A model generated the notes under the pieces. That model was not told where the DNA came from, did no database searches, and saw only the letters and a list, made by a program, of their open reading frames with translations. Shown here piece by piece: positions 5,118-5,923 of a DNA stretch of 5,923 nucleotides; the first letter of the stretch is position 1; the number at the start of each line of letters is the position of its first letter. The position numbers and the translations under genes were made by a program. The stretch spans positions 1-5,923 of the forward strand of contig JAJCYL010000550.1 of NCBI GenBank assembly GCA_029262955.1. The letters run 5' to 3'. The stretch is from Cytophagales bacterium. GTDB lineage: Bacteria > Bacteroidota > Bacteroidia > Cytophagales > Cyclobacteriaceae.

Positions 5118-5923
5118 ATGTGTATACACACCAACATCCTATCAATTTTAGTATTGGGACTGTTTTCAACCTTGTGCTGGGGATGTGGTGACCGGCCAAA
5201 TAAAGGTTCGAAAACCACCAGGCGTGAAATAGTTAAATATACCAACAACCTGGAAATCACTAAAATCGATCAAGGTTTAGTGGTTAAAGTTGGTCAACCT
5301 TACAAGGGATCCAAAGCCTCTAAGACTTATCTACTCACAAACATTATTGATCAGACAAATCAAAAAGGTTTTGATGCAGTCATAAAGGTTCCCATTAAGT
5401 CACTAGTAGCCACCGCCACTTCTCAGGCAGGATTTATTGATCAACTTGGTTCTCAAAACTTGCTAACAGGCTTTACTACCACAGATTTCATTTCATCTGT
5501 AAAAATAAGAGAACGAGTTAACTCTGATCAGGTGGTCGAACTGGGACGTGACACGAATATCAACATTGAAGCACTTATCGATCTTTCTCCGGATGTATTA
5601 ATTGCCTATAGTGCCTCAACAGATGTTAGCCAATGGGAACAAGTGGAGAAATTAGGTATTCCTGTTGTATATGATGCCTCTTTTCTGGAAACATCACCAT
5701 TAGCGCAGGCTGAATGGATTAAGTTTTTTGCTGCGCTGGTGGGCAAATCAAAACTTGCTGATTCCATTTTCAACAACGTGGAAAAAACTTACCGAGACTT
5801 GCAATTACTTACCAATAACATAGCCAATAAGCCAACTGTAATCTGTGGTACCATGTACAATGGTACCTGGTTTATGCCCGGTGGTAAAAGCTGGGTCGCC
5901 ACTTACATTGACCATGCTGGTGG
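5118..5923 (+). CDS. ABC transporter substrate-binding lipoprotein, iron-siderophore/cobalamin type (3' end outside window)
   Basis: An open frame runs from the ATG at 5118 to the right edge, giving 268 full codons without a stop. The ATG is the first possible start, because an in-frame TAA lies two codons upstream (5112-5114). Residues 1-23 are a hydrophobic signal peptide ending in CWGC, with Cys23 the likely lipidation site; the n-region oddly lacks Lys or Arg. Residues ~88-269 resemble the helical-backbone periplasmic binding fold (Peripla_BP_2, BtuF/FepB/FhuD-like): KVPIKSLVATATSQAGFIDQLG, then VVELGRDTNINIEALIDLSPDVLIAY, then EKLGIPVVYDASF, then a long helix, and FMPGGKSWVATYIDHAGG in the second lobe. 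It should capture a metal chelate such as a ferric siderophore, haem or cobalamin and pass it to a BtuC/FecD-like permease. The ligand cannot be decided from this fragment. Permease and ATPase genes may lie downstream of the window. Confidence 0.88.
   Translation, partial: MCIHTNILSILVLGLFSTLCWGCGDRPNKGSKTTRREIVKYTNNLEITKIDQGLVVKVGQPYKGSKASKTYLLTNIIDQTNQKGFDAVIKVPIKSLVATATSQAGFIDQLGSQNLLTGFTTTDFISSVKIRERVNSDQVVELGRDTNINIEALIDLSPDVLIAYSASTDVSQWEQVEKLGIPVVYDASFLETSPLAQAEWIKFFAALVGKSKLADSIFNNVEKTYRDLQLLTNNIANKPTVICGTMYNGTWFMPGGKSWVATYIDHAG
5119..5130. repeat. 12-bp perfect palindrome TGTGTATACACA over the start codon
   Basis: TGTGTATACACA is self-complementary and covers the last two bases of the ATG and the next codons of the binding-protein gene, 8 bases after the -7 element. 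A dimeric regulator bound here would block initiation of transcription or translation. Because it is also coding sequence (MCIHT), chance cannot be excluded. Confidence 0.4.

Noticed and set aside
5066..5260. 64-codon minus-strand open frame over the divergent promoter and binding-protein start
   Set aside because: It overlaps the well-supported plus-strand lipoprotein gene and shows no motif; it is a shadow frame.

Overview
The window looks like a chromosomal segment from a Bacteroidota bacterium, probably a Cytophagales-type marine or soil heterotroph. The reasons are moderate-to-low G+C, starts without clear Shine-Dalgarno sequences, an exact TAnnTTTG -7 promoter element, several exported proteins or lipoproteins, and a ~1030-residue Asp-box (BNR/sortilin-like) propeller protein of a kind common in that phylum. 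The assignment rests on protein character and signals, not on a database search.

Layout, left to right. (1) Positions 2-172, plus strand: the last 56 codons of an unrecognised gene with an acidic tail. (2) 178-750, minus: a complete DJ-1/PfpI-family protein, converging on gene 1 with only 5 bases between the stop codons. (3) 790-1617, minus: a small M48 (LoiP/BepA-like) zinc metalloprotease lipoprotein, 39 bp upstream of the DJ-1 gene and possibly co-transcribed with it. (4) 1618-1935: a 318-bp gene-free spacer containing a ~105-bp element with imperfect terminal inverted repeats, which resembles the dispersed 'TCATTCyGA' intergenic repeats of this phylum, plus a hairpin and a 12-bp palindrome next to the upstream gene's stop. 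(5) 1936-5031, minus: a 1031-residue secreted Asp-box beta-propeller protein. (6) 5032-5117: a short divergent intergenic region with a tandem 10-bp repeat and a -7 element. (7) From 5118 to the right edge, plus: the 5' part of a lipoprotein substrate-binding component of an iron-siderophore/cobalamin-type ABC importer.

The genes do not form an obvious single pathway. The shared theme is the cell envelope: an exported propeller protein, a lipoprotein protease probably involved in envelope quality control, a metal-chelate binding lipoprotein, and a stress-type DJ-1/PfpI protein behind the protease. I found no defence system, mobile element with a transposase, CRISPR array, tRNA or rRNA, and nothing that convincingly amounts to a new system. 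The most informative points are in the non-coding DNA: the repeat element at ~1759-1863 and the compact, possibly leaderless promoter of the right-edge gene.
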